This document shows, piece by piece, positions 36,134-47,088 of a DNA stretch of 64,000 nucleotides (positions within the stretch are counted from its first letter, which is position 1; every line of letters starts with the position of its first letter). The stretch covers positions 45,208,103-45,272,102 of the forward strand of contig NW_019211455.1 in NCBI RefSeq assembly GCF_002443255.2. Direction: 5' to 3'. The position numbers were made by a program, and so were the translations under genes. The notes under the pieces were generated by a model. The model was not told the origin of the DNA. It did no database searches and saw nothing but the letters and a program-made list of their open reading frames with translations. Source of the stretch: Varroa destructor (lineage: Eukaryota; Arthropoda; Arachnida; Mesostigmata; Varroidae).

Positions 36134-37450
36134 CTGCAAGTATATAAGAAAAAGCGTGTACGCGCATCCACCGGTGGTTTATATCCCTTCACGGTTAGTA
36201 GTGATCACGATACACTAGACACGTCGTCAAGAACACGCTCTATGGGTGGGGATGGATAAAGTTACGAACTTCGTGGTCAGCTTATAGCACTTCTGCTGCG
36301 GCCAAGGTTGAGCAAAGCCTGTTTGTCTAAGGCCACGTTAAATACGCGCAGACTCGACCTACCGAACTGGCTGGCAGTTGCCCTGCTTGGCACTGTTGTT
36401 ATTGGCGGATTTATCTCAACCGATACGTTACAGGGTGTGCTATCGCTTCGGTAAATGCTAAACGAATATGGGTTATGACGACGCGGTCTACTACGGCTGT
36501 ATTCATCGGCCTTCTCGGAGGACCGAGTTTTTCCCTTTCTGTACTTTAGGTGCCGGCTTAATATTAAGCTACATATTTATTTGGCCTTCTGATAATTATC
36601 GCTCCGCTGAACGAAGTTTGATATCTTTCTTCGTCGTTTTGTTCGATACATATTCGGCAAAACACTACAAGGCAATTTCGTCCTGTGAAGCCTAAGCCTT
36701 CCGTCTTATTGATTTCGAATAAGGACACAGAAAATATTTTTTAGCCAGCTTAATAAGCGTCATATTATTAAAAAAGTATTAATTCTCGGCAGTTTTTTAG
36801 CGATATTTGGACGACGAGAACTTACATGAATCTGATTCACGATCTTCTAAAAGAAACGCTGTGGGCGTATTTACAACGGCTTCTATTGGTCCGATTGAGT
36901 GATCAATCACCAAATTTTAGACCCACAGATCCTGTTTTGGCGGTGACCAGGTCACTTGTCCTTTTAACAGTCTTTTCCGCCTTCAGTATTCAGGTCGCCT
37001 CAGCTTGCACTTCGCTTTCGATTATGTCTTAACTATCGAGATCATGTCATCGATTGCACTATCGAACCGTATGTTTCTTGCAGCTTATCGGTAAACAATT
37101 AAAACCCGAAATTCTTACAAAAATTATTAAGTCGCGATTAGCCAGTGGGCCGGAAGAGGCGCCGCCACTTGGAGGCAAAATGATGATGTCTGTCTAGGAA
37201 GGTTTATTTGCTTATGTGCATATATAAACATAACTCCGCGTCTTCTTGTCGTCTTACGCAGACTGAAAGCCGATTAGTCATAATTTCGTATACTTAGCTC
37301 TGTGGCCGGATTTGAGATATCGCTTAGCTGAGATTGTGTTTCATACATCAATAAAAATAATCCAGCATAAAACTAAAATCGAATCCAGTCTCCGTTTTTT
37401 ATGGCTACAATTGATTTTATTGAGAACAATGAAACGTTTGGTAGCAGTAA
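36134..37450. other. No recognised gene
   Basis: Short frames only (36468-36695 and 36826-37032, both plus). They are rich in aromatic and hydrophobic residues, with no recognisable motif. From 37040 to 37400 the DNA is AT-rich and empty. Confidence 0.5.
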
Positions 37451-37681
37451 CAGATACAAAAAGCTAGCAGGGACCGCACTGGATGTCTAATAATGCTCGC
37501 CTGGTTTGACCCAGTGCGATGTCGCGTTATCGAACTAGTATTTGATTTTAGTGGTAGAGCTATCTTCGGCTTTGCGTTAAGACCTTTCAATGATGAGACC
37601 ACTGAAGGAAACAACGTCGGCGCCCACCTGAGCTTTGAACAAAAAAAGGTTCTTCCCTGTGTCGACTCGCCAACGTTGTGA
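37451..37681 (+). CDS. Coding-like open segment, 77 codons, unknown
   Basis: The frame is open from just after a TAA at 37448-37450 to a TGA at 37679-37681, with an ATG at 37493. About 63% of codons start with a purine. The translation is well balanced: alternating hydrophobic and polar residues followed by an acidic, Asn-rich turn. An AG at 37470 could be an acceptor. A 118-codon minus-strand ATG frame (37417-37773) overlaps it, with a CAG then GTGGGC donor after its first 49 codons. Only one of the two could be coding. I slightly prefer the plus frame. No domain is recognised. Confidence 0.2.
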   Translation, partial: QIQKASRDRTGCLIMLAWFDPVRCRVIELVFDFSGRAIFGFALRPFNDETTEGNNVGAHLSFEQKKVLPCVDSPTL

Positions 37682-38949
37682 TCTGGACCAAACTGCTCAA
37701 CGCAAGATTCGCAAGAAATTAAGTCCGGAAGCAAGTGCGATAGACAGAGCAGCGTGGGATTGGCGTGAGCCATCGTAAATCAGAGAACTTTGCGGAGTGA
37801 AGCTTAAGGAGTCCAAGTCAGCCATCATCGATCAGCGGGCGAACAGTCACGGCATCAGCACTGACAGGCGCGCTCGTAGGGGCGTTTACAGGATCTGCAG
37901 TGGGGCGTCCACAGAATGCTATAGCCGTTTTGTGCTACAATGGGCCTATTACAACGATACCATTACAATATTAGATCACTCTACGTAGATATCTCACTAT
38001 ACCCTTCAAAGGTGTCAGTGGAACAGGTGTAGTGGTATAGAAGGCGGTAAAAAAGAAAGGTCGAATCAGGGCGTAGATGATGAGCATCCCGTTTTATAGA
38101 GGGGACTACCTCAGCTAAAGGAGAGTTCGCCAAGTAACAGCTCCGCGGAGTCCACGGAATTAACGGAAGTGCGAAGAACGTAAAACGAATGAAGGGCACC
38201 AGTGAGTTACCGCAATAGAGGGCGTTCGTTGTCACTACTGAAGCCGGCTGCCTCGGACGGAGCCGAGTCAGAACCGGTGGAGCGCCACTGGAATCAGAAC
38301 CACTGGACCGGTTTGGAGGGCCCAAATTGAAGGAAATAGCAGGAAATAGGGGGTGGGGGGAGGGGTATAGGCTTATAGGGATAGATGTGTCCGTAAGAGG
38401 CGGATGAGAGGCAGATATATGGAGGCAGAATAGAAAAGAAGCAAAGAAGGAAACTCATAGCTTCTACTAGCCTTTCTCCGTGTCTCCCGAACCAAAACCC
38501 GGCCCACCCATCCCGACTACTCATGAGAGAGCTACATCAGCAGTGGCGGCAGCGAAGATATTGCAATTGAAATTTCGCATCATGCCATACCATAGCAGCA
38601 GAAGTAGCAGCAAAGTTAAGCAGGAGAAACAGCGAAATTCAGCCCAGGCGGCGCTGCCACCAATCAGAGCTCGAACAGAACGCTGCTACTGCGCTACTCT
38701 GAACAGAGCAAACGATTGAAGGCTCAGAAACTCAGCTCGGCAGAAGGGAAAGTCAGGAGGCTTACGAGGATAGCGTAAGAGGACCAAGAAAGTGTAGTGC
38801 TGAGGGCTTGACCGAATGAGACTTCGAGTTGTCTGTAGACGACACCCGCCTGCCGGCCTGCAAAGAGACCGAGGGTACTAGCTACTACCAATCCAGCAAA
38901 GGCCGAAGCAGCGGTGGAGCAGCCAGATCGGCTCTGAACGCGCACCTCG
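37682..38949. other. GC-rich, purine-rich patch, unassigned
   Basis: The plus strand is purine-rich from about 38000. Frames at 38480-38719 and from about 38820 to 38979 are purine-first and natural-looking but lie in different phases. On the minus strand, 38724-38945 reads as a hydrophobic, membrane-like sequence and contains an acceptor (TCTCTTTGCAG) near 38860. Openness in several frames at once means composition may explain all of this. A G-rich tract is listed separately. Confidence 0.35.
38349..38365 (+). repeat. G-rich tract, possible G-quadruplex
   Basis: G5-T-G6-A-G4, with a further G3 at about 38378. The runs are long enough to supply four G-tracts with one-base loops. Confidence 0.6.
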
Positions 38950-39289
38950 ATGCCCTCAGAATATCAAATAGCCACTGCTGCTAGCGTTGCGCACACGAAC
39001 AGTCTTTGCAGAAAAGTATGTAGCAGAAGGAGAGTTGCAAGGAAAGCTAAGGGCCTACCCCGTGTATCTCACTCCGTATCCCTTAAGTTACTCCAATCTT
39101 TCTCTCTCTCGCGCGTCCGCTGCCGCGTCGGCCTCTGACGCTGAGCAGCTGCGGGCCGTTGCTGATGCTGCTGAACCTGCTCCTGCAGCCAGTGGTGGCC
39201 TGAAGGACGTAGACATGTTACTAGTGCTACTAGACACGAGCAGCAAAGAAGAAACTAAGCCGCCCGAGATCGAAACAGTCGAATCTTGA
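38950..39289 (+). CDS. Candidate two-exon small gene (plus-strand model)
   Basis: Exon one runs from an ATG at 38950 (the first ATG after an in-frame TGA) to 39015, 22 codons, ending AAA before GTATGT. A 133-base intron follows with a long pyrimidine-rich tract (CTTTCTCTCTCTCGCGCG) and GAGCAG at 39148. Exon two is 39149-39289: 46 codons and TGA, Ala-rich then acidic, strongly purine-first. Both junctions are in phase 0, so the spliced frame is continuous at 68 residues. No family is recognised, and no AATAAA follows within several hundred bases. The minus-strand model overlaps exon two, so at most one is right. Confidence 0.17.
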
Positions 39290-39645
39290 AGGCTGTCTTC
39301 TCGACTCACCTCGAGGAGCTCGGACGGCAGCGAAACAAGAACTAGCAATGCAGCAGATCAGACATGGCCCAGCCTCGAGCTCATCTTTTTTTCGCGCGTC
39401 TTTTAGCGAACTCCATGTTGTAAGTTGCTTTCCTTCGGTAACCGAATACTGACTAAACTCAGCTTCGCTGATCTTACCCTGGCTGTTACCGCGGCCTTTG
39501 CCGATGACAAGGGGGACAACATGCGGCTCGAACCGAATGTTCTTGTACACAAAGCAAGGCCTTATTTCCGGAGATGTGGGTGCCAGGGTAGTAACAGGAG
39601 CGACGGGTAGATCGCGAAAGTAGCAGCACATCGCATGACTTGCAG
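39069..39645 (-). CDS. Candidate two-exon gene end (minus-strand model)
   Basis: The minus-strand segment 39645-39310 is open for about 112 codons and ends exactly at a consensus donor (GAG then GTGAGT). It is preceded by an acceptor-like GTTCTTTGCTAAGCAG. About 58% of codons are purine-first, with a block near 78% in the middle. The next acceptor, TACGTCCTTCAG at 39200, restores the frame and gives 42 codons to a TGA at 39069. These are Gln- and Arg-rich with a basic-acidic end. Phases agree (1 to 1). An alternative donor (CAGG then GTAAGA) lies inside the first exon. No domain is recognised, and the 5' end is not found. Confidence 0.2.
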
Positions 39646-41964
39646 CTGCTTAGCAAAGAACGGTAGCGAATTGAGAATTGAAGAAAAGCCCAGAGACCAG
39701 TATTTCTTTTACGAGACTCAGTTGGAGTGAAAAGCTTTTAGGAGACGGGCGTCAGTTTCTTACTAGGACAAGCAGGAAGGAGGAGTGGAAGGCGGTTAGG
39801 GCAAACGACCTGAGGATTCACCAGGCGGTCCTAATAACAGGCAGCTGTTTGGATTGCAACGGACGCCGAACTCTGGACACCGGTTAGGAGAACCTTCGAA
39901 TGTGAAGACGGCGAGGCAATATACCAGTAAGGGACAAACAGTCAGGATAGAAAGCTAAATTCGGTTGTATTTAGTGGAGTCGCCGTCAGAAGTTCGTCAT
40001 GTCGTTACTGGTTAGACGGATACGTAAGTGCGAGTCACTCTGTTGCTGAACGGGCGGTGGAAACAAGGGTAGCTCAAGCACGTATTGCATGGTCTCCTAT
40101 AATGATTCATAGCAAGTAGCTGTTTACTTGTTTTGTCTTACGATTCGTACGCTAATGCCTGCACAACAGTACCATCTACCCACTATTAACAACAAGCTAT
40201 GGATTAATTAGATGAAAATGTCTAGGCTCGTGATACATATATATATATACAGCGAAACAAAATGCGGTTGACAATTGGAGAGCTGGGGTCTCTGGCCGGC
40301 TGTCTAAAGACCATCGGACCACTTTGTATATATATATAATGCACCATTAAGGAACAAAGTAAACCGAGTTTGCAGACTAGTGGGTAATGGTGTATTGTTT
40401 TTACCGAACTTACAAAATTATTTTCAGTTCGCTTGCATAACTTTTTTGCCAATTTTTCGAAGTTTTAGCATCTAGCGTCTAGCGAGCAGTGCCTTTTTGA
40501 TCTTTTTACTGTGGCATTAGGTAAGACACTACGAAATCATGTAATACGTCGGACCTCGTTTTACCTTTCAATGCCTAGTTTCTATTCGCTTATTATAGGA
40601 CTGGCCGATTGGTAGGATTACGCCGTGACCGTACTGTATATTTCCAGTCACTGGTTGTACCCACGTAAATAATCCCATTTCCAAAACGTACCATATTATA
40701 AAATACATATACTATACAGCGTTTTTTTTATTTTTATTTCCCCAGCTTCCCTCTGCTCTGTTTTTCTTCCAATATCATTATGTTCTTACTTCTATCATTA
40801 TAATCTATGTATTATGTGTTTACGTGCTTGTCGTCGTCTACGCCGTCATCATTTCTCAGGAACACCAAAAAGCATAACGAACCAACAACATGTATTTAGT
40901 AGAATATGGTCAAGATGCTTTGGTGACACTGAGACGACGGCCTTTCTTCGCGCACCTCAATAGTGACACTTTAGCGGCTTTTTACAGTGGTCTAAGTTTG
41001 AATATGCTAAATATGACAAGTGTATATGGCTATGCTTGCGTATACACAAATGTTTATAAACTACGCACGACGCAGCGTATCGTTGGCCTAAAACTTAGCT
41101 GGATGAGTCGGCCCGGATCGACTGTCGATTTTTCGGTAGTACAACACCATAATGCGTGCCGTCGTTTCAGTCCGTATAGTCCGGTATATCTGTATTTCTT
41201 GGCAGTGTTTTGTTGTCTTGTTTTGAGCGTTTTATCCGTTTGTCGTTTAGCTGTTGAACGCCACGACATAGCTCATACAATATGCAGATGAATTAGGCGA
41301 ATGTGGAAACGATATGAGTCTAGAGATGAGAAAAACTAAGCTTTTTTAGTAAAAAGCAAATAGGTTTTTAGCTATTACAGGTGTCTTTTTACCTTTAATC
41401 ATGTTTTTTCACGAGTGTAAGCTTTGCATTTTTTCAATTGCACGCCTTAGTCTGTCTTGATTATAAGCCTCCCTTTGCTCCTATTCCGTATAGTTGTTTC
41501 GGGGTACAATATGCCATAAATTATTGTGCAGCGCATAGAACATCAGGCGGCACAAGTGTCGTTTATCAGTTGCTAATATTTGCTATTATGTATTTCTTTT
41601 GTATTGTGCAGTATACGCATATTTCCTACATGCTTTTAACTCGCGGATTCCTTGCCACGCGCCCATCGTATTTTTTTCTTAATATGACGACACAAATTGG
41701 CAGGATTGGCTGCCACCTAGGGGAACACAGAGATTTCTGAGATTAGCAGTTCTGCTTAGAATTTCCACACGAATTGATCACGGAAGTATCCCTCAATCGG
41801 CGTCGTCAACGGCCGAATCAAAGCGAACGTATATGCCCGTTCGCTAGCGTCAAGTCGATGCTGACTACTTATTCTCAATCACCAACTGTACTGCGACTTA
41901 TAATGGTCATTTCCGTGTGCGAAATCAATCACCGAAGGGTTCTAATACCTTCATGACACAATAA
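39646..41964. other. No recognised gene
   Basis: The first part is purine-rich with one 69-codon frame (39678-39887). From 40080 to 40880 the DNA is AT-rich with two short TA runs (about 40236-40250 and 40326-40339). A 133-codon plus frame at 40890-41291 starts with ATG, but its translation is rich in Tyr, Cys and Leu and shows no motif. A minus frame overlaps it. Confidence 0.45.
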
Positions 41965-42324
41965 GTAATTCTACGATTAGACATAAATTTGGCTTGCCGG
42001 GGCGATGCGAGACTTCCCAGCAGATCTACTGTTATTAGTTTGACGCTCAAGGGGCCAGAGGATCACCTGCAGAGGTTGCGTAGCCCGACACCCAACGCGC
42101 GCACTGGATCTCGTAGTATTATTATTCAGAAGACCACAGAGAAGAAAGCTTTGAAACAGCCTAGGCCGGACGTTAAACATAGGCTAAAAACCTTTATTTC
42201 GAGGCTTTGTTTTAGTTCAGTTTATACGAAGCCTGATAAGCGTATAGTGCGACCTTTTCAGACACTTTTTCGAATGGCCTTACGTAGACAAGCGCCTAAA
42301 CCTACAGGTAGAATAGCATTGTAA
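41965..42324 (+). CDS. Coding-like open segment, 119 codons, unknown
   Basis: The frame is open from after a TAA to a TAA at 42322-42324. About 57% of codons from 41989 start with a purine, higher in its middle (Ile-Ile-Ile-Gln-Lys-Thr-Thr-Glu-Lys-Lys). The translation is basic throughout and has no recognisable domain. There is no ATG in the first half, so it would be an exon. Evidence is slight. Confidence 0.13.
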   Translation, partial: VILRLDINLACRGDARLPSRSTVISLTLKGPEDHLQRLRSPTPNARTGSRSIIIQKTTEKKALKQPRPDVKHRLKTFISRLCFSSVYTKPDKRIVRPFQTLFRMALRRQAPKPTGRIAL

Positions 42325-45300
42325 CTCGACAGTTGACGAAACGAGGGAAATTTGTCCACCAGAACATCCGCGGTTGTTCCCATTCTCGCTAACGAAAGCT
42401 ATCCATGACTCCGAATACCTTAAACGTTAGCCGCGAAATTCTAGTAGGACCTAGCTGACAGGTTTGCTGACCTAATAGAAAATGGATCACATACTCTACG
42501 GCATTGGTGCAGTTTTTAGAATAAGCTAAAGACGACGTCAACCTACATTGTGTCGATGGCCGAAGTCGTAGGGGAAACGCTTCTTAAGCAACGTGTATGT
42601 GGTCATCGTCTACATACGGCTAAGGAAAGGAACCGCGGATGCTTCCACTCTTACAGTTTCCACTATTGTGACTAGTAAATATTTTAAGCTCATAAACGTG
42701 AATCCGAGGGATGATACGAACCAAACAAGGCCATAGAGATAGCGCTAAGCATTGTGGGTCGTCATCCAAAAGCAGGCTCTGTATACAACAACGGAATTAT
42801 TGCCTGTTACGCACAGAGCCGTCTTTTAAGGAAGCAACAGTAGCTTATTGTTTCCAGGCGAGCAGGCGGCCTTGTGCCCAACAGCCTGCTTCTAGCGTTA
42901 GCTAGGGATGGCTTGTATATCTCGTATGGCTTGGATGCACTCAGTTTTCTCGTTGGAAAATGATTATTGTCATTCTTCCGCAAGGCGGTCGCGGCAAAGA
43001 GGGACGACGAAACCGAGGCTTATAATTACCTTGGGCGTTATTCGGGCGACCAACCAGGACTTCGACTTTGCGCAGACTGAAAACTTTCGTCCATCGTCAA
43101 ACGTTTTGTCGTATATATGAGACAGAATCGTGAAAAGTTGTTGCTATGAGAGGTAGACGCGGTGATGCGTCGAAGGGTTCCAGTAGTAGATCATGCGAAC
43201 TACAAGAAGGCAAACGGGTACGCATCCGTGCTAACGTGCCTGATTTTCAGATGAAGAGCGTTCTTAATTGTCACAGCTCCCAGTAATATGAGTCTTTAAA
43301 GTGGCTTTCTGTTAAGCGTATTCAATAAATGTATCAAGGTATATAGATAAAATTTAATCCTTGTGTAATAGCTTACCTTTCTTTATTATAACGTAAAACA
43401 TCTAAAAGTTAGTTCAGGCTTACTAGACGTTACGACAAGTAGGTCAAGCCCGCAAGTCCCCTTAGGTCTCTTTGTTGAATATTCGCTCGGCGCTGTGTTC
43501 TGTGATATAGCCAGATCGCTCGCTAACTTTCTTCATTCTGCTGTTCTTCAATGAACGCCTCTCAGTTCTTCAAAGTATTAAAGTACTCCCCACGCTTCTC
43601 TTTTTATAAGTTTCATTTTTCGCGTGTCATGGTGGTGATGCGCCCCTTGCTCTTATGCATTAGAAGCGCTCACTCGTACCATAGTGTCACTAGTGTCCAA
43701 CGTCGCCCAATATCATTGTCCTGTCCCACTTCGATTAACGTTCTCTCACCCCCGTTCGCCTGGTGTTCACCAGCTTGCAATGTCTCATGGAGCACACCTT
43801 ACTGCTGCTGATTGTGCTCCTCATCAGCGTTAAACAGTAAGGGCAGAGCGTGAATGACCGCCTACATTGACTGCCAACGCTTGTCGTAGTAATAAGGGCG
43901 CTTCTTTCTTTAGAAAGGGTGTAAGAGTGGCAGTGTTAGTAAAGCAGAATTACTTGGAGCAAAACATCGACATTTAGCTAGTCGCAGCCATACCGATGAA
44001 CTAACCCGGCAAGGAGGCATGGGGTTCCATATAGTCGATGTCCGTGTAGAAATCTACCCCATGTATGTCAAGACCGATAGTGAAACTTACCAAGCGGTAG
44101 GAGCAAATGAGTTGGGACGTCTATGAAAACGTTATGAGAGAGAGCGAGAATGGCAGCTAAGCGATCTACGCTAAATTCGTAGAGCTGCGAGGACAGTGTC
44201 AAGAAATGTCGTGAGGCAAATCTCTTCTCCGTCATCTTTTTTCTGATGCTTCGGGCACGAAGTTTCGCCAGCGTAGATACGCGCCGCTCTCTCCTGTAAA
44301 ACTCTAAAAGTACAGCTGGTAGCCACTCAACTGTTCGCATGTACGTAGTTCGTCGAAATTCTACTTGGACGGTTGACAGTGTCAAAACAGCACAGAGGTT
44401 CTACCGCCATTGCCCGCTACCATCTATCGATCCCTTTTGAAACGGTTCTAACAGCACACGTCGTTGCGGATTTGAAAAAACGTGGCCCAAAGAGAGCGAC
44501 CCACTACTCCGAAGAACCTGGCGTATTACGGGTCTAAATAGGCTCTATAAGGGATGGGTCGTTTGAACTGCCGCATTGTGCAGCAACATAGTCGCTTTAG
44601 TTCGCTTACTGTGCCGAAACAAAGTTGCAGGCCGGTGCCCGTGTGCTCTCATAGGCGAAATCGTATAATTGTCCAGTCTTTGCAGCCGATTTGGAGCAGA
44701 CGACATGGGGAATCGTGATACGCACATTCACATAGAGCAGAGAACACGGGGTTAGAAAGAAGAAATAAGCTTACACATCCGTTATACGAAAGGTCTACGG
44801 TTAAGCAAGAATCTAATTTTTGAGTTACTTAGAAAAAAAAAAAAAAAAGAAATTACTGCTAAAGAATTTTCCGCATTCTATTTATCGCTCTCCTCATTCT
44901 TGTACAGCAAGCTCCGTATGGAGATTTGTGTAGTAGTAGTGTCAATGTTGGTTTTTAATAATACAATTGAAGGTAGTCGTACGTAGCTAAGAGGAGACTA
45001 ATTCTTTACTGTGGCTAAAATCTCTTAGAATCGATGACTCGGCGATAAGCAATTATGCTTATTCCTTAAGAACCCGACTGGCAGGCAGCCGCGAAAATCT
45101 GTCCCTCAACGACGTGGTACGGATTAAACAGGCTCCGAGTGTTGTTCAGAATTTCATGAAAAATGGCGTAAACATTGCAAGGGACAGGACCAAAATGACA
45201 AAAAGCCAATAGGGAACGTAGAGAAAGCCTTACTCTGCACGTATATGGGGCACTAATCTTTTAACAAGCTGCAGTGCTTGCACTTCGACTGAATTGTTGT

Positions 45301-45546
45301 TAGAAGTTGTCATCATGGCCTTAGCACCGGCAAGTTTGCGGACGCAAGCCTAATTACAGCACAAGCAGAAACGGCTTTCCTCCTCCCTACTTGTCTGGGC
45401 AGGCGAGGCAATGCTCTCTGAGCTGATACGGATGCACGACTTCCCAACTGTAGCGCGAGCAGCGAAGGGGTTGTGAAACCTAGCGCTGGCCTGAAAATAC
45501 AGTGGTATAGAAACAGGCAACGGCATAAAGGAAATATAGCACGTGA
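42325..45546. other. No recognised gene
   Basis: Among several short frames, a 105-codon minus frame at 44068-44385 ends near a donor-like CTTG then GTAAGT (44076). Its composition is natural but its codon bias is neutral. DNA from 43260 to 43440 and from 44800 to 45050 is AT-rich and empty apart from an A16 run. Confidence 0.45.
44833..44848 (+). repeat. A16 homopolymer
   Basis: Sixteen consecutive A residues. I see no upstream AATAAA or gene-like sequence that would make it a retroposed tail. Confidence 0.97.
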
Positions 45547-45900
45547 GGAGCAGTCTTGCCTGAAAAGGAGCGTCGTCTAGGGCTAGTCCGTAGCGCGCCT
45601 GTTTCATTCGGCTCCGTTCCATCAGCTACCGGCTCGGTCACGATGCGAGTCATCATCGGAACGAAAAGCTTGACTGCATCAATCAGCAAGCAGGCAGTTT
45701 TAGCTCTGCATAACCCGAATAAGCTAACTGCATCCTCGCCGGCGTTCACAGCCGCTAGAAACCCTAGTCGCAGCCATGGTTCATTCTGCGTCGATAATCT
45801 CCACAGCACAAGGCTAAAGGAAATAAATCCCGACAAGGAGACAAGAGGATTGGTGAAGACACAGAATTCACGAACGCTCACAGGCAAAAGACTGCTGTGA
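45547..45900 (+). CDS. Coding-like open segment, 117 codons, unknown
   Basis: The frame is open from a TGA to a TGA. About 65% of codons from 45556 start with a purine (74 of 114), while position 3 is near half, so the bias is periodic rather than overall. The translation is natural and basic, with a Val-Ile-Ile-Gly-Thr-Lys segment and a charged C-terminal third. An internal ATG is at about 45643. A 192-codon minus-strand frame (45480-46058) covers it in a non-matching phase; I take that one as the shadow. No family is recognised. Confidence 0.25.
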   Translation, partial: GAVLPEKERRLGLVRSAPVSFGSVPSATGSVTMRVIIGTKSLTASISKQAVLALHNPNKLTASSPAFTAARNPSRSHGSFCVDNLHSTRLKEINPDKETRGLVKTQNSRTLTGKRLL

Positions 45901-46728
45901 CTGTACCTACGCGAACCACACTGTTGTCCTTTAACCAATATCGACCCACACCCCTTTCGATGTCTATTAAACCGAACCTCTATCCATGTCGTCAACAGCA
46001 CAAAATTATCGTTCGACCCTGTTACAATAACGTGCACTAAGGACTCACAGACAGCCATAGGCCTTGACCGCTGTTTTATGAAGGCTGCCTACTATACGGC
46101 CTTTCAAAATTGAAAAATGATAAGAATTGTATGCTAATTTCTCTGGGAAAGCACCAGCCGGATCTTTTTAGAAGGTCAACCTGGAACAATTACAGTTGTA
46201 GACATGCTCCAAACCAGTCATTCTGATAAAGCAGACATTAGTAGGGGTTTAAAGAATCAGATGAGCGAACCCTTTTTCTCACATTCAAAGTCCTTCATCT
46301 GTCGTCCGTTCTGTCATTTCCTCATTTACTAACCTCTAAATTTTTGTCAGCTAAATAGACGCTGTCATGCTTTTACCTGCGACGCCGCTGTTTAAGGCCA
46401 AGTAAGGATTCAACTTCCAATGGTTTTGTATTTTTCTCCGTCGTTCGTAACCACACATACAAAAGGGAGATAAGTTACGTTCGAGTAACGAAAAATGACA
46501 TCGAACACTTGTGATTGTTGCACGTATGGCAGTAGCCGCACGCAGATTGGGACAGTGCTTCGCTTTTTTGTTCTCGCCATGGCAGGCAAGCAATCTTTGG
46601 TCCCAATGAAGTGCGTTTCAACAAGAGCACCAGCTCCAAGTATCTACAACATATGCACGAGATGCGTGCAGGAAAAATAGGATAAGGCAACCTATGTTTC
46701 TATGGATATCTTTTATCGCTTATCGTAG
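45901..46728. other. No recognised gene
   Basis: Minus-strand frames at 46351-46593 and 46475-46690 and a plus frame at 46495-46680 overlap one another, with no recognisable product. A pyrimidine-rich sequence ending in TATCGTAG at 46728 could be a splice acceptor for the next segment. Confidence 0.45.
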
Positions 46729-47088
46729 GGGCAGTGTCGGGCGCTAGTACGCGCCCGCGAGGCGTCGCCTGGTTCTGATGGTCCCACAAGGCATGAAAAG
46801 AGCCGCAGTAGTAGCAGTAACAGTGGAGAACAAAAAGGGGAAATAATCGACGTATTGCAAGACCGGGCTGAAGTGGGAACGGATAAGCAAGCAGGCTTTA
46901 TCTCATTGCAACTAGAACCGCTCAAACTCTGTGCGGTGGTGCTGTGGTGGCCGACTATTGGCAGGCAGCTTCTTGGGCGATTCACTGCCAAAGGAAACAG
47001 CAATACAGTAGATCCGTTGCAGCACGGTCGAACTATGAAGCTATGCATGCAGTGGGAAGCCTTGCTCATCCGATCCCTTTTCCGCTAA
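46729..47088 (+). CDS. Coding-like open segment, 119 codons, unknown
   Basis: The segment starts right after TTTTATCGCTTATCGTAG, an acceptor-like sequence whose TAG is also the preceding in-frame stop. It reads open to a TAA at 47086-47088. The first 63 codons are about 65% purine-first, rising to about 75% in a Ser-rich, acidic part (Arg-Ser-Ser-Ser-Ser-Asn-Ser-Gly-Glu). That is typical of a disordered regulatory segment. The last third is hydrophobic and less coding-like. No good donor was found. A 118-codon minus frame (46713-47069) overlaps and is Ser/Cys/Leu-rich, as a shadow would be. Confidence 0.2.
   Translation, partial: GQCRALVRAREASPGSDGPTRHEKSRSSSSNSGEQKGEIIDVLQDRAEVGTDKQAGFISLQLEPLKLCAVVLWWPTIGRQLLGRFTAKGNSNTVDPLQHGRTMKLCMQWEALLIRSLFR

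Noticed and set aside
39425..39610. Phe-Ala-Asp-Asp motif in a plus frame, suggestive of reverse transcriptase
   Set aside because: Four residues only. No flanking polymerase motifs exist in the frame, and a more coding-like minus frame overlaps it.
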